This document shows, piece by piece, positions 8,323 through 17,215 of a stretch of DNA of 64,000 nucleotides. A model generated the notes under the pieces. That model saw only the letters and a list, made by a program, of their open reading frames with translations. It was not told the DNA's origin and made no database searches. Location of the stretch: contig NZ_JAMXKF010000001.1 in NCBI RefSeq assembly GCF_024220585.1, positions 434,001-498,000 of the forward strand, in the 5' to 3' direction. Source of the stretch: Dyadobacter diqingensis. GTDB taxonomy: Bacteria > Bacteroidota > Bacteroidia > Cytophagales > Spirosomataceae. How positions within the stretch are numbered: the first letter of the stretch is position 1; every line of letters starts with the position of its first letter. Both the position numbers and the translations under genes were made by a program.

Positions 8323-10149
8323 TCAATATGAAGATTTGTAATTCCAGTTCAACCCAAACTGCCAGCCAATCCAGGCGTTCGTCGTATTATTCAGTTTAAT
8401 ACGTGAGAAGCCTTTATCCGAAAACGACTGATATCCTTCCTTAAATTCTTTATATTCAGAATAAAAAGTGGAGAAAGAAGGACCGGCAAAAACAGAGAGA
8501 CCGTTGGTAAGCCTGACATTCAGCCCCGTCTGGATACGGTTTAAAACTGGGAGATTTTCCCAGTGCCCGAGGTAAAAGTTCTGATTGATAAATTCTACGC
8601 TTAGCCCCAGGGTTTTGTTTAAAACGATATCTTTTCCCAAACCAAAACCGAAAGTATAGGCTTTGTTATTCATATTTAGCGCTGTGCCCACTGTAAAAAT
8701 GCTGTACAACTTGTGATTCCCCGATTTCCAGGCAATGTTAACCGGCAGTACTTCATTTGAATACACTGTAATTACACCTTTCCCTTTTTTAACAATATTG
8801 ATCAGCCCAATGCTGTAACCCGACGAACTATCAGCGATATTAATAACGCCAAACTGCACGCCGTGAAGGTTTTTAGCATAATTAAAAAGTCCCGCCACCT
8901 GTACACCTTTTACATCTTTACGGCTTATGTTACCAACACCGGCCACCTGCACGCCATCGACGACATCCTTCCCAAAATTCATAGCACCGGAAACCTGAAA
9001 ACCTTTCATGTACGCCGTAGCAGAATTAAAAACGCCGCCCACCTGACCGCCCCGAATGTTACTTTTTGCGATGTTTCCAAATCCTGAAACCTGAACGCCG
9101 TGAATTTCCCCGGAAACTCTACTCAAAAAACCCGAAACCTGAACACCTGAAAGACTTTTATTGATCTGATTGCCAAAGCCCGATACCTGAACGCCTTTTA
9201 ACGAGTCGAGCACCTGGTTATAAAACCCGGACATTTGCACCCCATGAACATGCCCGGAAACGACATTAAACAAGCCGGCTACCTGAACATAACGCATATC
9301 CTTTTTGGAAATATTGAAAACTCCTGCGATCTCGGCGCCGTTAACGCCGCCCGTGTAACCTCCGATCATGTTCAACGAGAATTTGTTGCTGACCTGAGAA
9401 CTCATTTTCCCATGCGTACTCAACCCTGGTGTAAACGAAGCCTGATAAGGCAGCGATACGAAAAATCTGCTGATATTGCGGCTTTGCAAACGAAGTCGGG
9501 ATGAGACAAAAAGTCTTCCGAGCCAGGTTCCGCTGCCTTCGGAATAGCGGACGAAAACCGGATCTAGGTCAATGGCTTTGGGATAAAGCAACAATTTCAG
9601 ATCAGTGTCCTGATCTGAATTGATTACAATGGAAGTATCGGCATAACCGATTTTACTGACCGTCAGTGTCAACGGAAAGCTCCGGTCTCGCAACCGGAGC
9701 TTGAAAAAACCCTGTTCATCCGTCAACGCCGAAGCAAGCTGCTGCTTGGAATAAACACTTGCATAATCTACTTCTTTGCCCGTCTCATGATCGACAATGT
9801 GGCCGGTTAAGTGGAAGTACTTTTCCTTCGGCGGTCTTTGAATGATGATATAATCGCCCGTCTCTTTGTATTGATAAACTCCCGTCAGTAACACATCCAA
9901 AACCTGTCTCACTGACCGCGACTGAACAGATAAGGTTACAAGGCTATCGCCTGGAATAAGGTTACTGTTGTAGGAAAAGTAAAATTTCCCCTGTTCGCTC
10001 ACAGCCTTTAAAACCTCAGACACCGGCTTCTGATTTACCTGAATGGAAACAGTTCTGCTGAGTAATTTTTGGGCATGGCAAGCGGACGATAGCATAAAAA
10101 CCAACGCTACTGATGCAATTGCTCCTAAGAGAGTAAAAGTCCGATTCAT
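8323..10149 (-). CDS. STN-domain protein with carboxypeptidase-regulatory-like domain and QVSGF repeats
   Basis: A 608-residue exported protein. Order: signal peptide (1-26); STN signalling domain (about 32-105, KPVSEVLKAVSEQGKFYFSY); CarboxypepD_reg-like beta-sandwich (about 113-200, FHLTGHIVDHETGKEVDYAS); about nine GVQVSGFxN-type repeats (about 255-450); and a beta-rich C-terminal domain with aromatic alternation. STN domains normally sit at the start of TonB-dependent receptors and talk to FecR. Here the TonB plug and 22-strand barrel are absent and a repeat domain takes their place. The gene follows sigma and FecR with a 15-base gap, so it is very likely the outer-membrane partner of that FecR. 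Confidence 0.85.
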   Translation of the reverse strand: MNRTFTLLGAIASVALVFMLSSACHAQKLLSRTVSIQVNQKPVSEVLKAVSEQGKFYFSYNSNLIPGDSLVTLSVQSRSVRQVLDVLLTGVYQYKETGDYIIIQRPPKEKYFHLTGHIVDHETGKEVDYASVYSKQQLASALTDEQGFFKLRLRDRSFPLTLTVSKIGYADTSIVINSDQDTDLKLLLYPKAIDLDPVFVRYSEGSGTWLGRLFVSSRLRLQSRNISRFFVSLPYQASFTPGLSTHGKMSSQVSNKFSLNMIGGYTGGVNGAEIAGVFNISKKDMRYVQVAGLFNVVSGHVHGVQMSGFYNQVLDSLKGVQVSGFGNQINKSLSGVQVSGFLSRVSGEIHGVQVSGFGNIAKSNIRGGQVGGVFNSATAYMKGFQVSGAMNFGKDVVDGVQVAGVGNISRKDVKGVQVAGLFNYAKNLHGVQFGVINIADSSSGYSIGLINIVKKGKGVITVYSNEVLPVNIAWKSGNHKLYSIFTVGTALNMNNKAYTFGFGLGKDIVLNKTLGLSVEFINQNFYLGHWENLPVLNRIQTGLNVRLTNGLSVFAGPSFSTFYSEYKEFKEGYQSFSDKGFSRIKLNNTTNAWIGWQFGLNWNYKSSY

Positions 10150-10164
10150 GCCGAAAGATACAGC

Positions 10165-11148
10165 CTATTTTAAAATTATCTGCCCATCATCCCGCACAAT
10201 GGTTATGTTAAAGGTTACACTAATGATATTCAATATCTCATTCAGTGACTTGTCATCAAACGTGGTATTGATGGGCAGATTCATTTTTTCATGGCTAACA
10301 GTAATATTGGCGTGATAGGCTTCATTCAATACCTGCACCAGCTCCGACAGCGGGGTATCTTCGCATACCAGTTTTTTCGTTCGGTAGTAATTATAAAAAC
10401 GGTTATCATTTTTTTGCTTGACCAGGTCAATGTTTTCCTTCATAACGGTCACCCGTTCTTCTGGGCGGATTCTTACCTTTTGCTCTTTCTTTGTAACCTC
10501 AACCAGCCCTGTTTCCACAATCACTTCCGTTTTCTCAGCGGTATTTTTAACGTTAAAAGAAGTTCCAACCACCTTCACGGTAACATCATCAGAATGAATC
10601 AGAAACGGCTTAGACTTATCAGGCGTAACCTCGAAAAATGCTTCGCCCGTCAAAACAACCTGCCGTGAATCACCAGCCGTAAAATTCTCTGCATAGGTGA
10701 TCGTCGAGTTTTTATTGAGAGTTATCACAGATCCGTCTGGCAGTGTTTCTATGCGCGTCTTATCACCCGAATGTACGGCAACCTGCTCCGACAAATTATT
10801 CTTAGCCGACATCAGATAAGCAAACCATCCGCCTCCTGCCACTATCGCAATGGCAACTGCAATACGCATAATTCTGAAAAACTGGTTTGAAAACATCGGC
10901 AGAACGGGACTCTGAATTTCCTCGACCCGGTCCTTAAACCGAAGCCACGCCATATCTTCATCCACTTCGCTGTGTGTGGCCAGCTGCTTACTCCTGTCCC
11001 ATATCAGTTTAAAATTTTCAAAATATCTCTGATTAATAGTGTTCCCGGCAACCCATTTCTCCACCACTGCCCGCTCCTGCATGGTCGCTTCACCCAGCAA
11101 ATATTTCACCAGCAGATCATCCATATTATCGTTCGTTTCTTTTCGCAT
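10165..11148 (-). CDS. FecR-family anti-sigma factor
   Basis: Single-pass inner-membrane regulator of 327 residues. The cytoplasmic anti-sigma segment (about 1-85, with LLVKYLLGEATMQERAVVEKW) is followed by a membrane helix (about 91-112, IAVAIAIVAGGGWFAYL). Next come a periplasmic FecR domain (about 122-215: LPDGSVITLNKNSTITY, GEAFFEVTPDKSKPF, VVGTSFNVK) and a C-terminal DUF4974-type STN-like domain (about 255-327). It starts 12 bases after the sigma factor stop and precedes the STN-repeat protein, making a complete cell-surface signalling set. Confidence 0.95.
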   Translation of the reverse strand: MRKETNDNMDDLLVKYLLGEATMQERAVVEKWVAGNTINQRYFENFKLIWDRSKQLATHSEVDEDMAWLRFKDRVEEIQSPVLPMFSNQFFRIMRIAVAIAIVAGGGWFAYLMSAKNNLSEQVAVHSGDKTRIETLPDGSVITLNKNSTITYAENFTAGDSRQVVLTGEAFFEVTPDKSKPFLIHSDDVTVKVVGTSFNVKNTAEKTEVIVETGLVEVTKKEQKVRIRPEERVTVMKENIDLVKQKNDNRFYNYYRTKKLVCEDTPLSELVQVLNEAYHANITVSHEKMNLPINTTFDDKSLNEILNIISVTFNITIVRDDGQIILK

Positions 11149-11160
11149 GATCTTGTTTTG

Positions 11161-11727
11161 TTAATTCATCAGTAATAATATCAAAGCGGCCGGTAAAAAA
11201 TCTACCAGTTTCAATCGGAGTAATTTCAGGGCTTTCCCCATTTGGTTCTCTACGGTTTTTACAGGAATATCAAGCTTATCGGCAATTTCCTGATATCTCA
11301 ATTCTTCAAAACGACTCATTTGAAATATGGTCCGGCATTTTTCGGGTAGCTCCTTCAAGGCAAGATCCAGCCGGTCTTCCAGCTCAGAAAGCTCAATTTC
11401 ATAAGCCGCATTGTTGTTGTCGGCCATCTGGTTGATCACATAAGTCTGATAAGCATCCCTGACTTTCAAATGTTTGAGATAATTCAGACTTTCATGATAA
11501 ACAGACCTGTACAGATACGCCCCGACGGACTCTCTGATCTGGATCTGCTCCCTCTTTTCCCATAAACGGCAAAAGACATTTTGCACCATTTCCTCGGCCA
11601 TCACATCATCGTGCACAATGGTGTATGCATACGAGTGAAGATTTTTGAAATTAGCCTTAAAGACTTTCTCAAATTCCACCTCCGTATCCCTGTCTAATAT
11701 GCGTGTATCTTCTCCGGTTATATTCAT
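11161..11727 (-). CDS. FecI-like ECF sigma factor
   Basis: Sigma-70 family factor of the Bacteroidetes FecI-like group. Region 2: FKANFKNLHSYAYTIV, then MVQNVFCRLWEKREQI. Region 4: RTIFQMSRFEELRYQEIADKLDIPVKTVENQMGKAL. The tail is hydrophobic (LVDFLPAALILLLMN). I use ATG at 11727 (MNITGEDTR, 188 residues) rather than GTG at 11775. First gene of an operon with FecR and the STN-repeat protein; probably autoregulated through that FecR. Confidence 0.92.
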   Translation of the reverse strand: MNITGEDTRILDRDTEVEFEKVFKANFKNLHSYAYTIVHDDVMAEEMVQNVFCRLWEKREQIQIRESVGAYLYRSVYHESLNYLKHLKVRDAYQTYVINQMADNNNAAYEIELSELEDRLDLALKELPEKCRTIFQMSRFEELRYQEIADKLDIPVKTVENQMGKALKLLRLKLVDFLPAALILLLMN

Positions 11728-11864
11728 TGCAATGAAATAATTACGAACCAAAAATGCCTGACTTTGACTGTTCACTGAAATGACAACCGGCCAGGCACTT
11801 ACCCTAAGTTTTCCGGAGAAAAAGAAAATTTATTTTTCACGACCGAATACAGCAAGCCCGAAAA

Positions 11865-11904
11865 AACAGAAAGGAGTGGCAAATATTTGCCACTCCTTTC
11901 TGTT
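11865..11904 (-). terminator. Rho-independent terminator of the KKDGTPDKR protein gene
   Basis: The arms 11865-11884 and 11885-11904 form a perfect 20-base palindrome around AAATATTT. On the minus strand the stem is followed by six T residues. It lies 24 bases after the stop of the small gene at 11928. Confidence 0.85.
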
Positions 11905-11927
11905 TCGATATGCCTGATGATATCAGA

Positions 11928-12248
11928 TCAATGCTTTTTACCAGCCTTTAAAGAATCTTTCGATTTGTGTTCTTTGAATCTTTTATCTGGTGTTCCGTCT
12001 TTTTTCAGATTCTTATTTTCAGCGTAACGCTTATCAGGCGTGCCGTCTTTTTTCAATTTGGCACCGGAAGCCTGCGCTGTTTTTGCATCGGCTTTAACTT
12101 CTTCTTTCGTAGCTTTTACTTCTTTTTCAGTTTTCTTTTTTGCAGTTGTCGCCTTTGCAGCGGGAGTCGCCGGTTGTGCAGTCTGAGCGAAGGCAGTTCC
12201 GGAAATTACCAGCAGCAACACCATCATAATCGCCTTTAAATTTTTCAT
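11928..12248 (-). CDS. Small exported Lys/Ala-rich protein with KKDGTPDKR repeats
   Basis: A 106-residue protein. Residues 1-22 form a signal peptide ending TAFAQ. The mature chain is dominated by Ala, Lys and Thr up to about residue 65, then carries two copies of LKKDGTPDKR(Y/F) at about 66-92. The same decapeptide repeat occurs in small secreted proteins of other Bacteroidota, function unknown to me. The high positive charge suggests an interaction with an acidic partner such as nucleic acid or cell-surface polymer (inference). Monocistronic, with its own strong terminator. Confidence 0.75.
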   Translation of the reverse strand: MKNLKAIMMVLLLVISGTAFAQTAQPATPAAKATTAKKKTEKEVKATKEEVKADAKTAQASGAKLKKDGTPDKRYAENKNLKKDGTPDKRFKEHKSKDSLKAGKKH

Positions 12249-12520
12249 TTTAAGTTTGTTTAAGTGAGCAACTTTGTAAAATTTGTTTGACTAAGATACG
12301 AATTTGCACAAAAAACTATTGTCATTTCAATCCGTTTCAAAAATGCATTTCAACGATGCGTTCGTATTAAAACGATATTAACCTTTATCGATGTAAAAAA
12401 ATGCTGCATTTAACCATTCTGGCTATTTATAGAAGTTTTCCAGATCAGTCTGAGCCATTCCGGACAGGAAATCAAACATCATTTTACCAATAAATTTTAA
12501 TGATTTTTTAACAGAAAAAA

Positions 12521-12551
12521 CAAAGCCGTATGAAAGATTCACACGGCTTTG
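12521..12551 (-). terminator. katA terminator
   Basis: Arms 12521-12529 (CAAAGCCGT) and 12543-12551 pair perfectly and are followed on the minus strand by a run of six T residues. It lies 30 bases past the katA stop. The remaining space up to 12249 is AT-rich and shows no gene; it must contain the promoter of the small protein at 12248. Confidence 0.8.
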
Positions 12552-12580
12552 CGACGTACAATATATTCCTTTATTCAATT

Positions 12581-14077
12581 TTATCGTCTATGTGCAAACA
12601 TGCTTTCGTCAATCTGTATGCCCAAACCCTGCGCGATTCTTGCGCCCAGCTCCGGATCCGCGCGGAAGAAATGACAAAGCTGACGGTTAAGGATCAATTC
12701 CCGTTTCGGGCCTGATACATTTTTCAACGATCCCAGGAAGTTATTAACCTGCGTTGTTCTTTCATCATCAGTAAAAACTTTACGGAAAAGATCTCCCGCT
12801 TGTGTATAATGGTCGTTGTCGCCTTCTCCGTTGCGGTCAAACCAGTCAGCAACCAGCGAATCCATGGTTTGCGCAGGCTCCTTGTAGCTTTGATCGGCTT
12901 CGATATCATCAAAACTGTTCGGGAAATAATTCGGAGCGCCCCCTCCATTTCCATCCAGACGCATACTGCCGTCGCGCTGATAATTATTGGTCGCATAAGG
13001 ACAACGGTTTACCGGCAGCTGCTCGTAGTTCGCGCCAAGCCGGTAACGTTGTGCATCCGGGTAAGAAAGCAAACGTCCCTGCAACATTTTGTCCGGCGAA
13101 TATCCGATGCCATCCACCACGTGTGCCGGCGCAAAAGCGGCCTGTTCTACTTCGGCGAAGAAATTATCAGGTATTTTATTCAGTTCCAAAACTCCAACAT
13201 CAATCAGCGGAAACTCTCCCTGCGGCCAGATTTTCGTAACATCAAACGGATTCCAGCGGAAAGTTTTTGTTTGTTCTTCCGTCATGACCTGAATTTTCAA
13301 ATCCCATTTTGGAAAATCACCGTTATCGATCGCATCCACCAAGTCACGCTGCGCCCAGTCGGCGTCCATTCCTTTCATTCTTCCCGCTTCGGAATCAGTA
13401 AAGTTTTTAACCTTTTGCTGTGTTTTGAAATGGAACTTCACAAAAACACGCTCGTTGTCAGCATTGATCAGCGAAAAAGTATGACTTCCAAAACCATGCA
13501 TATGCCGATAGCTGTAAGGCGTTCCGCGGTCGCTGAAAAGAATCATGATCTGGTGCAGACTTTCAGGATTTAACGACCAGAAGTCCCACATCATCGTCGC
13601 GCTTTTGCAGTTTGTGCGGGGATCGCGCTTTTGGGTATGGATAAAATCGCTGAATTTTTTGGGATCCTTGATGAAAAAGATTGGTGTGTTATTGCCTACA
13701 AGATCCCAGTTTCCGTCTTCGGTATAAAACTTCAATGCAAAACCCCTAGGGTCACGCTCGGTATCGGCCGATCCTTTTTCGCCGCCGACCGTTGAAAAAC
13801 GCAGGAATGTTTTGGTCTGTTTTCCGATTTCACTGAACAGTCTGGCTTTGGTATATTTTGTGATATCGTGGGTAACCGTGAAGGTACCATATGCACCAGA
13901 ACCTTTTGCATGCACTACGCGCTCCGGTATCCGCTCACGGTTGAAATGCGCCATCTTTTCATGCAGAATAAAGTCCTCCAAGAGGATTGGACCACGTGGA
14001 CCGACGGTTTTGCTATTTTCATGTTCGGCATAAGGTTTGCCAGAAGCGGTTGTCAATTTTTTCTTTTCGTCTGCCAT
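12581..14077 (-). CDS. katA: Haem catalase
   Basis: Converts hydrogen peroxide to water and oxygen. It is 498 residues, a small-subunit clade 3 type. The distal histidine is H56 in the block VVHAKGSGAYG. FSTVGGEKGSADTERDPRGFALKFYT and the DRGTPYSYRHMHGFGSHTF block are intact, and the proximal tyrosine lies in LLSYPDAQRYRLG. No export signal is visible, so it is cytoplasmic. The gene is divergent from an OxyR-like regulator across 178 bases, the classical arrangement for peroxide-inducible catalase. On the minus strand that gap carries a TTTG at -33 spacing before a TAATTTG-like box. Confidence 0.97.
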   Translation of the reverse strand: MADEKKKLTTASGKPYAEHENSKTVGPRGPILLEDFILHEKMAHFNRERIPERVVHAKGSGAYGTFTVTHDITKYTKARLFSEIGKQTKTFLRFSTVGGEKGSADTERDPRGFALKFYTEDGNWDLVGNNTPIFFIKDPKKFSDFIHTQKRDPRTNCKSATMMWDFWSLNPESLHQIMILFSDRGTPYSYRHMHGFGSHTFSLINADNERVFVKFHFKTQQKVKNFTDSEAGRMKGMDADWAQRDLVDAIDNGDFPKWDLKIQVMTEEQTKTFRWNPFDVTKIWPQGEFPLIDVGVLELNKIPDNFFAEVEQAAFAPAHVVDGIGYSPDKMLQGRLLSYPDAQRYRLGANYEQLPVNRCPYATNNYQRDGSMRLDGNGGGAPNYFPNSFDDIEADQSYKEPAQTMDSLVADWFDRNGEGDNDHYTQAGDLFRKVFTDDERTTQVNNFLGSLKNVSGPKRELILNRQLCHFFRADPELGARIAQGLGIQIDESMFAHRR

Positions 14078-14168
14078 AGTAATGAAACTTAACTGTTTTA
14101 GTAACCTTCAAGTAGAAGTATGCTACAAATTAAATGCAGTTAAAATCATCAATCAAACTGATAGTTTC

Positions 14169-14176
14169 TATCTTTG
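14169..14176 (+). promoter_or_regulatory. -7 promoter element of the OxyR-like gene
   Basis: TATCTTTG matches TAnnTTTG exactly, about 80 bases upstream of the regulator's ATG. The divergent katA promoter would overlap the same 178-base gap, so a single OxyR site there could control both. Confidence 0.45.
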
Positions 14177-14255
14177 CATAGATTAATTTTATAACACCCG
14201 AACGACGTTTCACATCAGCTGATAACCTGCCGGGTAATTGACTTCACTCCTTTCT

Positions 14256-15188
14256 ATGAACATTCAACAACTAGAATATATCGTTGCCGTTGATAACCAT
14301 CGTCATTTCGTACAGGCTTCTGAACATTGTAACGTTACCCAGCCAACCTTATCGATGATGATCAGAAAACTGGAAGATGAACTGAGTGTGAAAATCTTCG
14401 ACAGGACCAAACAACCCATCGTGCCCACGGCGATCGGACGGCTGATTATTGATCAGGCCAAAACGATCCTTTTTGAGGCAAGACAAATGACAGAAATTGC
14501 CAAACATTTTAATGGTGACCTGTCCGGAGAGCTTCGCATCGGTATTATTCCGACGATTGCGCCATACCTGCTGCCGCACCTGGTGCAGCCGTTTATTGAA
14601 AATTATCCCAACATCCGTCTCCATGTTTCGGAGATGATCACGGAACGTATCATTACGGAACTGAAACTGGGAAATCTGGATGTCGGTATTGTTGCTTCGC
14701 TGTCAGGTGATAATGGCTTGCAGGAAATCCCGTTGTATAAAGAACTTTTTTACGCGTATGTATCCGAGAACACGGATTTATACAGTAAGCAATACATACT
14801 CCCCGGAGATATCGAACCCAACGAATTATGGCTTTTGGAAGAAGGCCACTGTTTCCGCACGCAGATTCAACGGCTTTGCGAATTAAGCCGCAGCAGTCAG
14901 TTTGGCAACAGTTTTCATTACCGGTCGGGCAGTATTGAAACGTTGATCCGGATGGTGGAAAAAAATGGAGGAATAACCATCCTGCCTGAACTTGCCGTGC
15001 TTGAACTATCCGATGAAAGAAAAAAGCATATCCGGCATTTTCAGTACCCCGAACCTGCCCGGGAGGTTTGCCTTGTCGTGAACCGGGAACAGGTCAAAAC
15101 ACGTTTGATTGACGCTTTAAAAACCTCGATCACGGACTATGCACCGAAAGAAATTTATGAGAAAAAAGTGGAAATGAGGGTTTTCTAG
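14256..15188 (+). CDS. oxyR: OxyR-like LysR-family hydrogen peroxide regulator
   Basis: A 310-residue LysR-family transcription factor. The N-terminal winged helix-turn-helix (about 1-60) reads LEYIVAVDNHRHFVQASEHCNVTQPTLSMMIRKLE. The substrate-binding-like domain follows (about 90-295, with LRIGIIPTIAPYLLPHL). The cysteine in LLEEGHCFRTQIQRLC matches the peroxidatic region of OxyR (GHCxRxQ, then a second Cys eight residues on). ATG at 14256 (MNIQQLEY) is preferred to TTG at 14238. The divergent katA strongly supports an OxyR role. Confidence 0.88.
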   Translation: MNIQQLEYIVAVDNHRHFVQASEHCNVTQPTLSMMIRKLEDELSVKIFDRTKQPIVPTAIGRLIIDQAKTILFEARQMTEIAKHFNGDLSGELRIGIIPTIAPYLLPHLVQPFIENYPNIRLHVSEMITERIITELKLGNLDVGIVASLSGDNGLQEIPLYKELFYAYVSENTDLYSKQYILPGDIEPNELWLLEEGHCFRTQIQRLCELSRSSQFGNSFHYRSGSIETLIRMVEKNGGITILPELAVLELSDERKKHIRHFQYPEPAREVCLVVNREQVKTRLIDALKTSITDYAPKEIYEKKVEMRVF

Positions 15189-15247
15189 TGGAGTATTTGC
15201 TATCTTAATTGTCGAACACTTCAAACGTTTTTCAATAACTCAACCTC

Positions 15248-16240
15248 ATGAAAGTAGCTTTTTTCAGCGCCAAGTCATACGATAAAGAATATTTCAACAA
15301 ATTCAACAGCGATCACCAGCACGACCTGACATTCCTTGAAGTTCCGCTCAATGCGCAAACCGTGAGCCTGACAACAGGATTCGACGTGGTTTGTGTGTTT
15401 GTAAATGATGTAATAAATCAAAAAGTTATCGACGTAATCCATGCCAACGGGATTAAAGTCATTGCGCTCCGTTGCGCAGGCTTCAACAATGTCGACCTGA
15501 AAGCCGCAAAAAGCAGAGGGATTAAAGTCGTCAGGGTGCCGGCTTATTCACCCGAATCGGTGGCGGAACATGCGGTGGCGCTGATCCTTACCTTGAACAG
15601 AAAAACTCATAAGGCATATAACCGGGTGAGAGAAGGTAACTTTTCGATCGAAAATTTAACGGGTTTCAACCTTTTCGGAAAAACCGTAGGCGTTATTGGG
15701 ACAGGGCTGATTGGCGCGTCTTTTTGCAAAATCATGCTGGGTTTCGGCTGCAAGGTACAAGCTTATGATATCCGGGAATCGGAAGAGCTGGTGCAAATCG
15801 GCGTTCAATACAAAAGCCTGGATGAAGTTTTCAGGGAGAGCGAAATTATTTCACTGCACTGCCCGCTTAACCCGCATACCGCTTACCTGATCAATCAGGA
15901 ATCGATTGGAAAAATGAAAGACGGGGTGATGCTTATCAATACCAGTCGCGGTGCGCTGATCAACACGCAGGATGCCATCGAGGGGCTTAAAAGCGGAAAA
16001 ATAGGCTTTCTGGGGATTGATGTTTATGAGCAGGAAGCCGATCTTTTCTTCCAGGACTTATCGGAAATTGTCATCCAGGACGATGTTATCGCGCGGCTGA
16101 TCTCCTTTCCCAACGTACTGATCACAGGTCACCTCGGTTTTTTCACCAAAGAAGCGCTGGAAGAAATCGCGACCATTACCTTAGGCAATCTGTCAGATTT
16201 TGAGCACGATAAAGAATTGGTGAACGAGGTAAAAAGTTGA
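15248..16240 (+). CDS. D-2-hydroxyacid (probably D-lactate) dehydrogenase
   Basis: NAD-dependent reductase interconverting D-lactate and pyruvate, 330 residues, cytoplasmic. The Rossmann motif is seen as VGVIGTGLIGASF. The catalytic triad is represented by the Arg of NTSRGALINT, the Glu in GIDVYEQEADLFF and the His in TGHLGFFTKEALEEI. The EADLFFxD segment and the FFTxEAL ending are typical of the LdhA D-lactate subgroup. It stands alone downstream of the OxyR-like gene with a 59-base gap. Confidence 0.88.
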   Translation: MKVAFFSAKSYDKEYFNKFNSDHQHDLTFLEVPLNAQTVSLTTGFDVVCVFVNDVINQKVIDVIHANGIKVIALRCAGFNNVDLKAAKSRGIKVVRVPAYSPESVAEHAVALILTLNRKTHKAYNRVREGNFSIENLTGFNLFGKTVGVIGTGLIGASFCKIMLGFGCKVQAYDIRESEELVQIGVQYKSLDEVFRESEIISLHCPLNPHTAYLINQESIGKMKDGVMLINTSRGALINTQDAIEGLKSGKIGFLGIDVYEQEADLFFQDLSEIVIQDDVIARLISFPNVLITGHLGFFTKEALEEIATITLGNLSDFEHDKELVNEVKS

Positions 16241-16262
16241 TGGTTAACAGCTAACTCTTTCG

Positions 16263-16369
16263 CTATAAACAGGGTATTTCTTCGAGGTGAAATTCTTACG
16301 CCTGGCTCGTTAGAGCACCCTGTTTATAGAAAAAATGATTTCGCTAAAAGGACCTGACTCCGTAGGAGT
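16263..16369. repeat. REP-like hairpin cluster between ldh and mtgA
   Basis: Contains a perfect 13-base inverted repeat (CTATAAACAGGGT at 16263-16275 with 16317-16329), an inner GCTC/GAGC hairpin at 16305-16316, and a second hairpin ACTCC-GTA-GGAGT at 16357-16369. There is no coding potential. The stacked stems resemble the short dispersed extragenic repeats of Cytophagales genomes, and may also end transcription of the two convergent genes. Confidence 0.5.
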
Positions 16370-16393
16370 TACCTCACCAAAATACATTAACTA

Positions 16394-17080
16394 CTATAAA
16401 TCAGCAATGTAGTTCCGCCCGCCAAGATATTTCATCTGCCTTACTATCTGATTTGTCCTTTTATTCACGTAGGCCGATGGGTTTTTGATTGAAAACCGGA
16501 TTGGATTCGGCAAGACCGCAGCGATGCGCGCGGCTTCAAACCGGCTCAGATCTTTGGCCGGCTTTTTGTAAAAACGTTGAGAAGCAGCTTCTACACCAAA
16601 TGTCATTTTCCCCATTTCCGCCACATTCAGGTACACTTCAAGAATACGTCGTTTATCCCATATCAATTCGATCAGGACGGTAAAATATACTTCAAGCCCT
16701 TTCCTAATATAACTCCTGCCATGCCATAAAAAGACATTTTTGGCTACTTGCTGCGATATGGTACTTGCGCCCCGGGCCCGTTTCCGCTTTTCGGTCATGG
16801 CATCATAAATCTCGTCGAAGTCAAATCCCCAGTGATTAGGGAAATTCTGATCCTCCGAGGCAACCACAGCCAAAGCCACTTCTTTTGAAATATTATCGTA
16901 AGACTCCCAGTCTTTATGAATTTCCGTATCCTCATCCTCCCTGAACGCATCGATTTTTCGCGAGATCATGAAAGGTGTTACCCACACAGGCACAAATTTC
17001 AGCACCACGACCCAAACGATGGAGATAACGAAAAAGTAAATAGAAATTTTAAACGCAAATAATAGCAAACGGCGGAGCAT
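16394..17080 (-). CDS. mtgA: Monofunctional biosynthetic peptidoglycan transglycosylase
   Basis: Polymerises lipid II into glycan strands at the periplasmic face of the inner membrane (GT51 family). One N-terminal membrane helix (about 8-30, FKISIYFFVISIVWVVVL). The catalytic glutamate lies in VVASEDQNFPNHWGFD. Further GT51 motifs are GASTISQQVAKNVFLW, KGLEVYFTVLIELIWDKRRILEVYLNVAEMG, and FEAARIAAVLPNP. At 228 residues it is a normal MtgA length with no transpeptidase domain. Confidence 0.95.
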   Translation of the reverse strand: MLRRLLLFAFKISIYFFVISIVWVVVLKFVPVWVTPFMISRKIDAFREDEDTEIHKDWESYDNISKEVALAVVASEDQNFPNHWGFDFDEIYDAMTEKRKRARGASTISQQVAKNVFLWHGRSYIRKGLEVYFTVLIELIWDKRRILEVYLNVAEMGKMTFGVEAASQRFYKKPAKDLSRFEAARIAAVLPNPIRFSIKNPSAYVNKRTNQIVRQMKYLGGRNYIADL

Positions 17081-17215
17081 ACAATAATTATTTCCTCAGG
17101 GTAAGAAACCAAACCAATAAAAACACGTACAAAGTACAGAAACAATTCAGGTTTAGACAAAGAAAAAACCTTTCAGAATTGGATATTTTTTCAACACACG
17201 CTATCTGAGATTACC

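Noticed and set aside
7061..10149. Pentapeptide-repeat protein interpretation of the GVQVAGF repeats
   Set aside because: The repeat period is about 20 residues with a G-Q-V-(A/S)-G-F core, not the five-residue A(D/N)LXX pattern.
12800..13573. 257-codon open frame antisense to katA
   Set aside because: It lies fully inside the well-supported catalase gene, begins without a ribosome-binding site and has no domain-like composition.
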